64,000 nucleotides of DNA. Origin: Raineya sp. (GTDB lineage: Bacteria; Bacteroidota; Bacteroidia; Cytophagales; Thermonemataceae). The notes beneath the pieces were generated by a model, which saw only the letters and a program-made list of their open reading frames with translations, made no database searches and had not been told where the DNA came from. Each line of letters starts with the position of its first letter. Positions within the stretch are counted from its first letter, which is position 1. The position numbers and the translations under genes are program-made. Below, piece after piece: positions 8,844 to 20,600 of this stretch. The stretch covers positions 171,385 through 235,384 of the forward strand of contig JALONN010000005.1 of the NCBI GenBank assembly GCA_025454915.1, in the 5' to 3' direction.

Positions 8844-11800
8844 ATGGAAACGAATGTAATCCAAAATACTATCCTCCAGCAACAACAAGGTGTAAGTTTT
8901 AACCCCTTCCCAGGGTTGAGACCATTCACTATAGAGGAAAGCCATTTATTTTTCGGACGAGAAGGGCAAAGTGATGAAGTGCTGATGAAACTTTACCAAA
9001 ATAGATTTGTGGCTGTTGTAGGTCCTTCTGGAAGTGGTAAATCTTCTTTTATTTATTGTGGGGTTATACCTATTTTATATGGTGGATTTGTAGCCAATAA
9101 AACTTCCAATTGGAATGTTGTAGTTTCTAGACCAGGAGCATCCCCTATTGATAACCTAGCAGAGTCTATTTATAAAAAGATACCTCAAAATAATGCTTCT
9201 GAGGAAGATCAAAAAATTCGTAAAAAGGTAATAGCTACTTTGTTGCGTAGTAGCTCTTTGGGGCTAATAGAGTCTATTATGCAAACCAAAGAGTTCTCAG
9301 ATAAGAATACACTCATTCTAATTGACCAATTTGAAGAACTATTCAGATTTAGGAGACAAGATGACCCTGAGGCTATTAATGAGGCTTTGAACTTCGTTAA
9401 CCTTTTGACAGAAGCTATACGCTATGAAGGTTTGCCTATTTATGTGGCAATTACCATGCGTTCCGATTTTATTGGTGAGTGTGCTTTCTTCCCCGAACTT
9501 ACAAGAGCTATTAATAATAGCTATTATATGATACCCCAAATGACTCGTGAACAAAAGCGTAATGCTATTACGGGTCCTGTAGCTGTTGGGGGTGGAGAAA
9601 TAACACCCAGATTGGTTCAAAGACTACTCAACGATTTGGGTGATAATCCTGATCAATTACCTATTCTTCAGCACTCCCTCATGCGTACATGGGACTATTG
9701 GATGCGTCATAAAGAAACAGATGAGCCTGTAGATGTGCATCATTATGAGGCTATTGGAACAATGAGTGAAGCTCTTTCTCTTCATGCTAATGAAGCTTAT
9801 GATGAACTTACAGAAGGGCAAAAGCGTGTTTGTGAAAAGTTATTTAAAAGCATTACAGAAAAAGGAGGGGATCAAAATCAAGGAATACGTCGCCCAACAA
9901 GGCTTTCCGAAATCACAGCAATTGCAGGTGCAAGAGAAGAAGATGTTATTGCTATTATTGATAAATTTAGAGAACCTGGACGTTCATTGCTAACACCTGC
10001 TATGGGAGTTACATTGACAGGGGATTCAATCATAGATATTTCTCATGAAAGTTTGATGCGTATTTGGGTGCGTCTGAAAAACTGGGTAGATGATGAAGCA
10101 GAAGCTGTACAAATGTATCAACGTCTATCAGAAGCATCTGCCATGTATCAAATTGGTAAGGCAGGGTTATGGAGACCACCAGATTTACAGCTTGCTTTAA
10201 ACTGGCGTGAAAAACATAAACCATCTCTGATTTGGGCAAAAAGACATAATCCTGCTTTTGAAAGAGCAATGGTCTTCTTGGATTATAGTCAAAAAGAATA
10301 CGAAACAGAACAACGTATCAAAGAAATGCTGCAAAAGCGTACTTTGAAACGTACTCGTATAACAGCTATTATCATGGGTTTGTTTACACTTGTTGCAATT
10401 GCATTTTTAATTTATGCTTTGGCAAAACGAGTAGAAGCTGATCAACAACGTGCTAAAGCCTTGGTACAAACTAAAATAGCCGAAAAACAAAAGATTGTGG
10501 CTCAAGAAAAAGAAAGAGAAGCATTAAAAGCAAAAGAAGAGGCTGAAAAAGCTAAAGAAGAAGCTGTATTGGCTCAGAAAGAAGCCGAAAAACAAAAAGA
10601 GGAAGCTGAAAAACAGAAAGAAGAAGCGGAAAAACAAAAAGATATAGCTGAAAAACAACGTGCTGAAGCAGTCAAAGCTAAAGAAGAAGCTCGTAGAAGC
10701 GAAGCAAGTGCTAAAGAGAGTGCTCGTGTGGCTCAAGAAGCAACAAAGGAGGCAACAAAACAAGCAGAACTTGCAAGAGCAGCAGAAAATAAAGCTAAAA
10801 ACCAGCGTTTGTTATCTATTGCTCAATCAATGGCTCTTAAATCAAAACAGCTTTCTGATGATCCTGAATTACAGGCTCTTAATGCTCAACAAGCATATAA
10901 ATTTCATAGTGAAAATGGTGGTAGTAAATTTCACCCTGATATATATCAAGGTTTGTATTATGCTATTAGAACTTATGAAGGACAGGACTTCAATAAGTTA
11001 AAAGGACATACAGATTATATTAGAGGTATTGTTCCTGCTAATTCTGGTAAATATATGTACTCTGCAGGCAGTGATGGACAAGTATTGCGTTTTGATTTAG
11101 AAGACACCAAAAAACCTGGTGATGTTTTGATTAAAAATCCTACTTATAATACTACAATGGCAATGAACCATAACGGGCAGAGCTTAGCAGTAGGTAGCCA
11201 TACCAATAAAATTCAGATATTTAACATTCAAGGAGATTCAAAATCTTTGAAAAATACAATTGTATTGCCTGAAGGAATTACTACTTGGTATTTGGCATAT
11301 CCATCAAGATCAGACAATGGCTTAGCATTTGTAGCATCTAATAACAAGGTATACTTCTATAATAATAAAGAAGCCAAAGCTTTAGGAGTATCTACAGAAC
11401 AAATTACGGCACTAGCAATTACCTCAGATGGCAAAAATGTTATTACTGGTAATGAAAAAGGTGAAGTGGTTTTTTGGAATACTACAACTGGTGAACAAAA
11501 AATCTTCACAAAAGATAATAACGCAGTTTCTGCAATTCGTGTGAGCCATAATGGAAAATGGATGTCTATTGGTAATCATGGTGGTAAACTCAAATTATAT
11601 GATATGAATAAAGGTACTGATAAACCTATTAACTTATTTGGACACAATAGAGAGATTACAGATATAGCTTTCAGTAATGATGATAATCAAATGGCATCTG
11701 CAAGTCGAGATAAAACTGTAAGAGTTTGGAATTTAAATGCTCTAAATACAGAACCTATGGTATTTAATGATTATTCTTCTTGGGTAACAGCTCTTAATTT

Positions 11801-12002
11801 TAGTGCAGATGGTTTGAAACTGATAGCTGGAACAAAAGATAAAACTATTCGATTTTGGTATACTGATATAACTAAAATGAGTGATTATTTGTGTGGTAAA
11901 ATTAGAAATAATATGAGTTTGGAAGAATGGGAAAGATATGTAGCAACACCTAGTGATGTACCATTTGAAAATACTTGTGGAAATCTTCCTCAAAGACAAT
12001 AA
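8844..12002 (+). CDS. transmembrane nSTAND1 NTPase with coiled coil and WD40 repeats
   Basis: 1052 residues. The N-terminus has the nSTAND1 signature NPFPGLRPFTIEESHLFFGR, Walker A GPSGSGKSS (60-68), Walker B LILIDQFEEL (157-166) and a helical STAND region to about residue 500. One membrane helix (about 506-528, IIMGLFTLVAIAFLIYAL) follows the basic stretch KRTLKRTR, which favours a cytoplasmic NTPase. A charged coiled coil (about 530-665) with four 7-residue repeats follows, then WD40-type blades (about 705-1010; for example GHTDYIRGIV and GHNREITDIAFS), predicted to be periplasmic. STAND proteins are ligand-triggered oligomerising switches. With the TIR protein just upstream and envelope proteins downstream, an envelope-sensing signal transducer is a reasonable inference. 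Confidence 0.85.
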   Translation: METNVIQNTILQQQQGVSFNPFPGLRPFTIEESHLFFGREGQSDEVLMKLYQNRFVAVVGPSGSGKSSFIYCGVIPILYGGFVANKTSNWNVVVSRPGASPIDNLAESIYKKIPQNNASEEDQKIRKKVIATLLRSSSLGLIESIMQTKEFSDKNTLILIDQFEELFRFRRQDDPEAINEALNFVNLLTEAIRYEGLPIYVAITMRSDFIGECAFFPELTRAINNSYYMIPQMTREQKRNAITGPVAVGGGEITPRLVQRLLNDLGDNPDQLPILQHSLMRTWDYWMRHKETDEPVDVHHYEAIGTMSEALSLHANEAYDELTEGQKRVCEKLFKSITEKGGDQNQGIRRPTRLSEITAIAGAREEDVIAIIDKFREPGRSLLTPAMGVTLTGDSIIDISHESLMRIWVRLKNWVDDEAEAVQMYQRLSEASAMYQIGKAGLWRPPDLQLALNWREKHKPSLIWAKRHNPAFERAMVFLDYSQKEYETEQRIKEMLQKRTLKRTRITAIIMGLFTLVAIAFLIYALAKRVEADQQRAKALVQTKIAEKQKIVAQEKEREALKAKEEAEKAKEEAVLAQKEAEKQKEEAEKQKEEAEKQKDIAEKQRAEAVKAKEEARRSEASAKESARVAQEATKEATKQAELARAAENKAKNQRLLSIAQSMALKSKQLSDDPELQALNAQQAYKFHSENGGSKFHPDIYQGLYYAIRTYEGQDFNKLKGHTDYIRGIVPANSGKYMYSAGSDGQVLRFDLEDTKKPGDVLIKNPTYNTTMAMNHNGQSLAVGSHTNKIQIFNIQGDSKSLKNTIVLPEGITTWYLAYPSRSDNGLAFVASNNKVYFYNNKEAKALGVSTEQITALAITSDGKNVITGNEKGEVVFWNTTTGEQKIFTKDNNAVSAIRVSHNGKWMSIGNHGGKLKLYDMNKGTDKPINLFGHNREITDIAFSNDDNQMASASRDKTVRVWNLNALNTEPMVFNDYSSWVTALNFSADGLKLIAGTKDKTIRFWYTDITKMSDYLCGKIRNNMSLEEWERYVATPSDVPFENTCGNLPQRQ
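10581..10664 (+). repeat. four tandem 21-bp repeats in the STAND coiled coil
   Basis: Units at 10581, 10602, 10623 and 10644 encode EAEKQKE, EAEKQKE, EAEKQKD and IAEKQRA. The 7-residue period matches one coiled-coil heptad. It is probably a slippage-prone tract that can change stalk length without breaking the frame. Confidence 0.85.
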
Positions 12003-12014
12003 GATGATAAAAAC

Positions 12015-12043
12015 TTGGAGATACATGAGTAATGTATCTCCAA
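12015..12043 (+). other. intercistronic hairpin between the STAND and barrel genes
   Basis: Perfect 12-bp inverted repeat TTGGAGATACAT / ATGTATCTCCAA with a 5-nt loop, 10 bp after the STAND stop codon. There is no T-run after it, so it is a poor terminator and more likely an RNA-processing or stability element. A -7-like TAAATTTG at 12056-12063 without a good -33 element could serve the next gene. Confidence 0.6.
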
Positions 12044-12084
12044 ATCACTTACATATAAATTTGGAAACTATTTAATCCAACACA

Positions 12085-13218
12085 ATGAAAATAAATACAC
12101 TTACTGCAATTTCCTTTTTTGCTTTTTTTCTTCTTTTTGCTTCAGGAAATATTGTTTTTGCTCAAGAAAAACAAGAAGGTGAATCCGATTGTTCTGTAAA
12201 ATTACAAGAGGGAGAAACAGCTTACGAAGATGGCTCTTTAAGCAGTTCAATATTACTTTTAGAAGAATGTTTGAAATCTGGAGGTTTTAATACCGAAGAA
12301 AAAGTAAGAGCCTATCGTCTGCTTACTATTATTTATTTGTATAAAAATCAGGATGGAAAAGCTTCTGAATATATGCATAGTTTGCTAAAATTAAATCCTG
12401 AATATAGATTACGTCCCAATGATCCTTCAGAATTTGTGGATTTATATAAACAATATCGCATACGCCCTTATTTAATAGTTGGAGGAGCTGGAGGAGCAAA
12501 TATGCCTATACTTGCTATAGGTACACTTTATAGTACTGATAACGCAGCCAATCAGGGAATAGTTTATAGAGGATTACTGGGTTTTCAAATTAATTTTAAT
12601 ATTTCAAGACCCATTACTAATAAAATTGAAATCATGTTAAATCCAACCTTCTCTGTAATGAGATACAGATTTGAAGGAACATATTTTGATTATTCGACCC
12701 TTTTGTTTACTGAAACTCAAACACGTATAGAAGCTCCAATTTTGTTTAGATATAATTTAAAAGATAAATATAATTTTAATATAGGAGGCTTAAAGCCTTA
12801 TTTGATTTTGGGGGCAACTCCCAATTATATTTTAGGTGCTTTAGGAAATGCTCAAAGAGTGGATATCGTAAGTGAAGATCAAAGCCGTTCCGTAGAAGGC
12901 AAATCTATTAAGATGACAGATTTGAGAAATCAACTCACATTTTCTGCTGTTGCAGGAGGAGGTATTGAATATAAATTAGGTTTAGGGCATCTTTTTGGTC
13001 AAATTCAATATCAACATGCTTTCATGAACTTAGTGAGTTCAAATAATAGATATTTACTTCAAAACGAAATAGCAAAATATGGATATTTAGATAACGATTA
13101 TAAAATGGGAGCTCTCACATTTTCTGTGGGATATAATTACCCTCTATACAATCCAAAGAAAAGAAAATCAAAAATTAAGAATGTTTCTGAAGAAATAAAA
13201 ATAGAAAGTAACAATTAA
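12085..13218 (+). CDS. outer-membrane beta-barrel protein with N-terminal TPR-like region
   Basis: 377 residues. A signal peptide (about 1-27, ending IVFAQ) precedes a helical TPR-like stretch (about 36-120: GETAYEDGSLSSSILLLEEC, VRAYRLLTIIYLYKNQ). Then come alternating amphipathic strands (about 128-365) with glycine-rich turns such as GGAGGANMPIL and an aromatic ending FSVGYNYPLYNP, consistent with a PorT-like outer-membrane barrel of about 8-10 strands. A basic tail follows. No specific family is recognised. It lies between the STAND gene and a propeller-like lipoprotein, so it could be the outer-membrane partner of the periplasmic WD40 domain or an export/assembly factor for the adhesin; both are inference. 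Confidence 0.7.
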   Translation: MKINTLTAISFFAFFLLFASGNIVFAQEKQEGESDCSVKLQEGETAYEDGSLSSSILLLEECLKSGGFNTEEKVRAYRLLTIIYLYKNQDGKASEYMHSLLKLNPEYRLRPNDPSEFVDLYKQYRIRPYLIVGGAGGANMPILAIGTLYSTDNAANQGIVYRGLLGFQINFNISRPITNKIEIMLNPTFSVMRYRFEGTYFDYSTLLFTETQTRIEAPILFRYNLKDKYNFNIGGLKPYLILGATPNYILGALGNAQRVDIVSEDQSRSVEGKSIKMTDLRNQLTFSAVAGGGIEYKLGLGHLFGQIQYQHAFMNLVSSNNRYLLQNEIAKYGYLDNDYKMGALTFSVGYNYPLYNPKKRKSKIKNVSEEIKIESNN

Positions 13219-13269
13219 ATGTTTACATTTTTTTCAGTATCAGTATTAAATAATATCCAACTAAGAATC

Positions 13270-14577
13270 ATGAAAAACGGTCATATACTTATAATATTTA
13301 TCATATCTATTTTTATTTTTTCGTGTAAAGTAACTCCTAAAATAGCTTTAGATGAGTCAGGAACATTCTATAAAATGTTAGGAGGAGCTCTTGATGAAAA
13401 AGCTCATGATATGGCAGAAGCTCCTGATGGTAGTTTTATGATAGCAGGCTCTACTAAAATATTAGTAATTGATGAAACATCAGGTAGTGAAATAGAAAAA
13501 GAAATAACATATGTAGCAAAGACAGATAAATTTGGTAATGTAATCTGGAAAAAACAATATCCAGGACAAGCAGCAAAAGCTGTTTTACAAGCTCCTGATG
13601 GTAATTGGTTTGTAGGTATAGACTCCTTGGTAGTTGTAAATTCTACAGTTTCTCACACAGATTATACCTTGATGAAAATAGATAATAATGGAAACCCTCT
13701 ATGGACACGAAAATATAATGGTGCAGGTACACGAAATGAGGTAATTAAGAAAATCCAAATTGTAGATAATGAAATATATATAGTAGGAAATGCTGTAGCA
13801 AAACTCATAGATGAAACAGAATTAAATGCCGTTTTTATTATTGCTACCAATTTAGACGGTATAGAAAGAACTCGAAATGAATATGGCTCTTTGACTATAC
13901 CTACAGCCAATACTCCTGCTGATAAAAGACCTACTTCTGCCAATAGTGCCATAATAGACCCTGTTTCAAGTCTTAAATACTTGATAACGATGGGTTCTAC
14001 TGTAAAGCAAGGAGATGATAGAATTAATAGTCAATTGATAGTTTTTAGTCGAGAAGGTATTGTACCCATTGATGCAGGTGGCGAATTTGGTGGAGGTGGT
14101 GATGATGTAGGGGAAAGTATTCAGCTCACAAAAGATAATGGTTATGTAATTTGTGGTACTACCAATAGTGAAGGTAGTGGAGGAAAAGATATGTTTGCAA
14201 TCAAATTAACATTCCCAAGAGATGTTAATGATGGTAAACCTCAAGCTATTAATGGTACACGTATTACATGGTCTAAAACATTTGGTGGAGGTGGTGATGA
14301 TGAAGGAAAAAGCATTTATCCAACTTCTGATGGAGGATATCTTCTTTTAGGAAATGTTGCTACTACCACAGCTGGCACAGATATACATCTGATTAAATTA
14401 GATGCTTTTGGTAACCAAGTTTGGGAACAGTTTTTTGGAGGAACAAGAAACGATCAAGCTAAACTTGTAAAAGAACTTTCAAATGGTGACATTCTCATTT
14501 TAGGAACTATCAGTTTTGAAAACAATGACATGATAGCACTAATTAGAACCAATAAGAATGGAGAATTGGTTAAATAA
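13270..14577 (+). CDS. lipoprotein with repeated GG-D-G-Y motifs, propeller-like
   Basis: 435 residues from the ATG at 13270, which directly starts a lipoprotein signal (MKNGHILIIF... with lipobox IFSC). An upstream in-frame ATG at 13219 adds 17 residues and would bury the signal, so it was not chosen. The mature part holds repeats of the pattern GGxxDD-x-G-x-SI-x-T-x-DGGY-x-G, ending in strands with lysines and GNxxW, for example TSDGGYLLLGN and KLDAFGNQVWEQFFGG. These occur in many Bacteroidota secreted proteins and suggest a beta-propeller. The protein is predicted to be lipid-anchored in the envelope. It is followed 33 bp later by the giant adhesin gene, with which it is probably co-transcribed. 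Confidence 0.7.
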   Translation: MKNGHILIIFIISIFIFSCKVTPKIALDESGTFYKMLGGALDEKAHDMAEAPDGSFMIAGSTKILVIDETSGSEIEKEITYVAKTDKFGNVIWKKQYPGQAAKAVLQAPDGNWFVGIDSLVVVNSTVSHTDYTLMKIDNNGNPLWTRKYNGAGTRNEVIKKIQIVDNEIYIVGNAVAKLIDETELNAVFIIATNLDGIERTRNEYGSLTIPTANTPADKRPTSANSAIIDPVSSLKYLITMGSTVKQGDDRINSQLIVFSREGIVPIDAGGEFGGGGDDVGESIQLTKDNGYVICGTTNSEGSGGKDMFAIKLTFPRDVNDGKPQAINGTRITWSKTFGGGGDDEGKSIYPTSDGGYLLLGNVATTTAGTDIHLIKLDAFGNQVWEQFFGGTRNDQAKLVKELSNGDILILGTISFENNDMIALIRTNKNGELVK

Positions 14578-14610
14578 AAAATTTAAGTTATTATTTTATA
14601 CTCAAGGCAT

Positions 14611-17600
14611 ATGAACTACATTACTATGCAAAAACTGTGGAAATACAGTTTAATATTATTCTTATTTCCACTATTGATGGCAAAAGCTGCTGTACCTGTT
14701 TTACAATCAACTAATCCTGCCAACTCGGCAAGTGGAATAGCAATCAATGCTACAGTTTCCTTAACTTTTGATATCAATATCATCAAAGGAACAGGCAATA
14801 TTACACTTACCCCTTCACCCTCTGGAGCAGCTATTGTTGTGGATGTAAATTCTGCCTCTGTTACTATCACAGGAGCAAATAAAACATTGAATATTACAGG
14901 TCTAACAATGTTGGAAAATCGTACTTATGATGTTACAATGCCTTCAGGAGTAGTAAGAGAACAAGCAGGAAGTAATGATCCTTTTGGAGGCATTACATCT
15001 GGCACATATAGTTTTACTACAGTTGCTTCAGCACCAACTTTATCAAGCAGAACACCAGCTCATAATGCTACAAATGTGGCTACTACTGCCAATTTAACGT
15101 TAACATTTGATATGGATGTGGCTAAAGGTACTGGCAATATCGAAGTGCAGGCTATTACTCCTGCTGGTACTACCCAAAATATAGATGTAACAGGAGCCAA
15201 TGTAACTATTGCCAGTAATGTAGTAACAATAGCTAATGCTGGTTTTACTTTGAATAGTGCTACTCTATATGAGGTTCGTGTGCCTAATACAGCTTTTGTA
15301 GCCTCTGGAGGTGCCACAAGTCCAGCTTTTGCAGGTATAACAGCAACCAATTGGAGATTTATTACACAAGGGATAGCACCTGTATTAAGCTCTACAGTTC
15401 CAGCAAATAATGTAACCAATGTATTAACTACAACTACATTAACATTAAATTTTGATATTAATGTAAAAAAGGGCTCTTCAGGAAATATTACTATTACTCC
15501 TATTACTCCATCTGGAGCAGCTATTGTTAAAGCAGTTACTTCATCTGATGTAACAATAGCTGGAAATGTAGTAACTGTAGCAAGTTTAAGTTTGTCTGAT
15601 AATACACTTTATGAGGTAACTATAGATGCAAATGCAATCTTAGCAAATAACCCATCTTCAGAACCTTACGGAGGATTGATAGCGGGTTTATTAAGGTTTG
15701 TAACAACAGGAAATATTCAGGTAACAGCACCTACTTTGACAGATTTATGTAGAGACAATAAAAGCTTTAAATCCTTAGGGAATATTGTAATAAATGAAGG
15801 ATCTGTTGATAATTTTATTGCGGGTGCTGGACAGTTATTAATACTTAATATGCCTACCAACTTTGAGTTGAATCCAGGACTAGGTAGTGTAAGTGCTACA
15901 GGTGGTTCAGATATAACTATTAATTCGTTTTTTATTTCTAATACTAAAATATTCATTATATATAGTATTACAGGTACATCAAATATTAATACAATTACAA
16001 TCTCAGGATTACAAGTAAAAGCTGGTGCGTCTGCAACTACTGGAAATATTACAAGAGATGTGGCAAGTACGGCTCAAATGGATGGATTGGCTGGTGTTTC
16101 TTCTTTTGCTAGTTTTCTAAGTGTAGTTTCACCAAGTGTTCCTACCTTAACGGCTGGGTCAGATACAGATTATTGTGTAGGAGATAATCTTGCTACAGCT
16201 ATACTTACAATCAATAATCCTTTAAGTTTCACACACAAATGGTACAGTGATGCATCCTTAACAACATTAGTTTTTACAGGAAATAGTGCGTCTATTGGAA
16301 CTAATTTAGGGGTGAGTAGCACAGTGACAGGCTCTCATAATTTCTATGTAGTAAAAGAAAGTCCTGTTGGTTGCCAGAGTACACCTCTTCTGGTAACCAT
16401 CAATATTATAGCAAATCCTGTCATAGGTGTTTCCAGCAATGATGCGGACAATGAAATATGTAGATTTGAAACAATAGAAGTGACATTTTTTGGTACAGCA
16501 TCCTCTTATGCAGTAACCATAGATGGATTGCCTGTTACTACTCAGGGAACAGTAACTCCTGTCACTGGTGGTGTTAAATTTACATCTAATACATCTTTAA
16601 CAGCTGGCACTTATACAGTTGCAGCTACAGGTACTTTGAATGGTTGTACAGCAACAACATCATTAAATTTTACTATTAAACCTTTACCTGCTATAACTTA
16701 TACATCTCCGAGAACTACTTTTGGAGTAGCAGAATCTCCATATATACTTACAGGAGGTTCGGGAACACCAGCAGGAGGAGCGGGTGTATATTCTGGAACA
16801 GGTGTAAATTCTTCTACAAGTACATTTAACCCCTCAGTAGCTGGTATAGGCTCACATATTATTACTTATACTTATACAGCTCCTAATGGTTGTACAAATA
16901 GTACTACTCAAACATTTTCTGTTAATTCTGGTACACAACCCATTGTTGGCGTTGATCCTGTTGAGTGTACTTCTGGAGGTGGCTTCATTGGACCACTGAC
17001 ACCAAGTACAACATTGTTTACAGGTACTATTACTCCTAGTACATCAGGTATACCCTCATCATCTTGTTCATATGGTTGTGTACCAGGAGACACAAGATAT
17101 TATATCACTACAGTTGAGAGACTTTGGTCTAGTATTGTTAATTTCGATGGTACAAACTTTAGAATTGACCTCGCACAAGTACATGCTATAAGTGGAGGCG
17201 TTTACCCTTTTACTTTTGCATTAGAAATAGGGGGATGTGGATTATCCGGATGTTATACCCAACTTGTTACAATCAACAGACAACCAGAAATTAATCAGGT
17301 TGAATACAATTTGAATGGAGGACCAACACAAACTTGGTTACCATTTGATGCAGGTAATCCTGCTACCGTTCCTACTTTTTGTAAAGATGGCGGAAACTTA
17401 CAAGTTAATCCAAGTATATTAGCAGGTACAGGTTCTGGCTCGGGTTCTTTTTCTTATCAATTACGTGTTGTTGCGGGAACTTATGCCCCAGCATCCAATA
17501 TTATTAACTTATCTACTCTTACTGCTGGCAATGCCTATGAAGTACAAATTACCTATAACGATGCTAATACTTGTAATTATGTTGTAACACGAAGGTTTCG

Positions 17601-20600
17601 TATCTATCAAGACCCAACACTTATAGCTACATATAATGCAGGTACAAGATTATGTGCCAATGCTACGGTATTTGATATGAATACTTCTGCTACCTCAGAT
17701 CCAACAGGTGCTTATAGTCAAACAAGAGGGCAATTCTCCATTTGGAATTCAACAGCAACTAATTTGCTATATATAAATCCTTTGGGTGTAAACACATTTT
17801 CTGTGAGTTTCTTGAGTGCAGGTACTTATGTATTGCGTTATACTTATGAAAGTGCCGTTGGTTGTCAGGTTTATTCAGATCAAACATTTACAGTAAATAC
17901 TTTACCAACACCATCTTTTACATTTAATGCTGGTGTTGGGCAGTGTGCAAATGTAGGAACAATTGCTGTTACAACTGTTCCTGCAATGAGTGCAACAGGT
18001 AGAATGTATATGAGAAAAGTTGGTAATCCATTTTTTGTTGCACAACCTTTTAATTCAAGTAGTATTATATTACCAATATTTACTTTGAGAGTAGGTTCTT
18101 ATGAAGTCTATTACGAATATACAGATGGCAATGGTTGTACAGCCAATTCACCTATTCAAATCTTTACAGTGTATCCTTTACCTTCTTTAGACTTCACACT
18201 TACAGGTGGAACAGGTGCTGGTAGTAATCAATATTGTAGAGATGCTGGCGATATAACACTTATTCCTAGTCGTAGTAATGGAGCATTGGTGAGTGCTAAT
18301 GGATACTTTAGATTTATAAAAACAACAGCACCATCCAATGGTACAATCATTGATTTAACTAATGGAGACAATATTGTAAATATTGCTACTGATTTATTTT
18401 CTGTTGCAGGTTTAGGGACATATAATGTTGCTTATTATTATACAGATGAGAATGGTTGTATCAATAATTCTGCTGGTAAACCACTAATTATAAATGATAT
18501 ACCAACACCAGACTTCACAGGTTTACTTTCAGGATATTGTGAAAGTTTAATATCATTTCCATTGAATCCTCTTGTAAATGGAGGAACTCCCTCAGTACCT
18601 ACTGATGGAAGGTTTGGGATTAAACAAATATTACCAACTACAGGTACAGAATTTTTCTTAGCAAATGGGGTAAATGATATTCCTGTTCGAGGAACAGGAC
18701 CTTTACCTGTACTTACAGCGGGTACTTATGAAATAAGATATTTATATACAAATGCCAATGGTTGTACAGCAAGTAGTGTTGTAAGAACTTTTATTGTAAG
18801 ACCTTTACCTACTGTAAACTTCACAATGCCAAGTTCAGCGTGCCAAGATGCAGGAAATATAACTTTAACACCAAACCCTACAGGTGGTAGTTTTACCTTT
18901 ACTAAAGGAGCATTTTCTCTTGCATTAGCAAATGGGGATGTGAATGTGAATGTAAATACAGAACTATTTGCTGCTGCTGGTTTAGGAAATTACTCTGTGA
19001 CTTATACTTATACTGATGGAAATGGTTGTACAAATACTTCAGCAGCTCAAACATTGACAATAAATGCACTACCTACTGCTGACTTTGTTGGTTTGGGAAC
19101 AAGTTATTGTGTAAGTAGTGCTGATGTAACATTAACACCATTACCTGCAACGGGCGGTACATTCAGAATAAGAAGAACATTGCCTTCTGCTACTGCTTTT
19201 GAATCATTTAGTGGAATATTTAAACCATCCGCTCCACTACCTAGTAGTCCGTTACCTGGTAGCCCTACATTAGCAGATAGAAATAGTAAAGCTGGTACTT
19301 ACGAAATTACCTACACCTATACCGATGGAAATGGTTGTGCTAATACTTCTGTTGTAAAAACAGTGGTTGTCAATACTCTACCAGATGTAGATTTTGTGTT
19401 TCAAGGAGGAGTTAGTACATATTGTGTGGATGCAACAAATATAAATATGACTCCAAGCAGAGCAAATGGAACACTCATTGCTACAGATGGTTTCTTTACA
19501 ATCAGTCGAACATCTCCTACATTTAATTTGATCTTGTCAAATGGTATAAATAATTTTAATCCTTCTACACAACTAACACCAGGAGTAGGCACATATAATG
19601 TTACCTACACCTATACCGATGCAAATGGTTGTGTAAATATATCACCAGCCAAAACACTGACAATTGTTCCGTTACCAACGCCTAGTATTACGGGTTTTAG
19701 TGCCAGCTATTGTGTAGGTGCAGGGGCTTTTGCATTAACACCACTACCAGCAGCTGGAGGAATATTTAGAATAAGGAGAGTAAGTCCCTCTATTACTACT
19801 TTTGAAGTATTTAGTGGAACATTTAACCCTTCAGCACCACTACCAAGTGATCCATTACCTGGTAGCCCTACATTGGCAGATAGAAATAGTAAAGCTGGTA
19901 TTTATGAAGTAACATACACTTACACAGATGGAAATGGTTGTTCTAATACCTCTAACTCTATACAAATTATATTAAATCCTTTACCAGATGTAAGTTTTAC
20001 TTTTCAAGGAGGAGTTAGTGCTTATTGTGAAGATGCAATTTCTGTTACGCTTAATCCCACAAGAGCCAATGGTAGTATAGTTCCTGCAAATGGCTTTTTT
20101 ACAATCTCACGAATTACTCCTGCCTTTACATTAAACTTGGCAGCGGGAGATAATAACTTTAATCCTTCAACAGAATTATTGCCAGCACCTAATAGAGTTG
20201 GTCCTTACGAAATCACCTATACTTATACAGATGAGAATGGTTGTGTAAATACATCACCAGCTCAAAGTTTAACTATTAATGCTTTACCAAATTTAACTAT
20301 TACAGGATTTGCTTCTAATTATTGTGTAAGTGATGGACCTGTAACACTTGAGGGAAGGAATGGTGGAGCACTTGTATCAGGTGGACAGTTCCAAATAAGA
20401 AGAACATTACCTTCTGCTTCTGCTTTTGAACCACTATTTAGTAGTACTTTCAGACCTTCAGCACCATTGCCAAGTAGTCCACTAGGAAGTAATCCCACAT
20501 TAGTGGATAAAAATAGTAAGGCAGGGACATACGAAGTTACCTACACCTATACCGATGGAAATGGTTGTATAAATACATCAGCACCTATTACAATTGTAGT

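Noticed and set aside
10581..10664. Short tandem array as CRISPR or iteron
   Set aside because: There are no unique spacers; units are contiguous 21-bp heptad codons inside a gene.
10524..10763. Minus-strand Phe/Ser/Cys-rich ORF
   Set aside because: It is a shadow of the Glu/Lys-rich coiled-coil repeats of the STAND gene.
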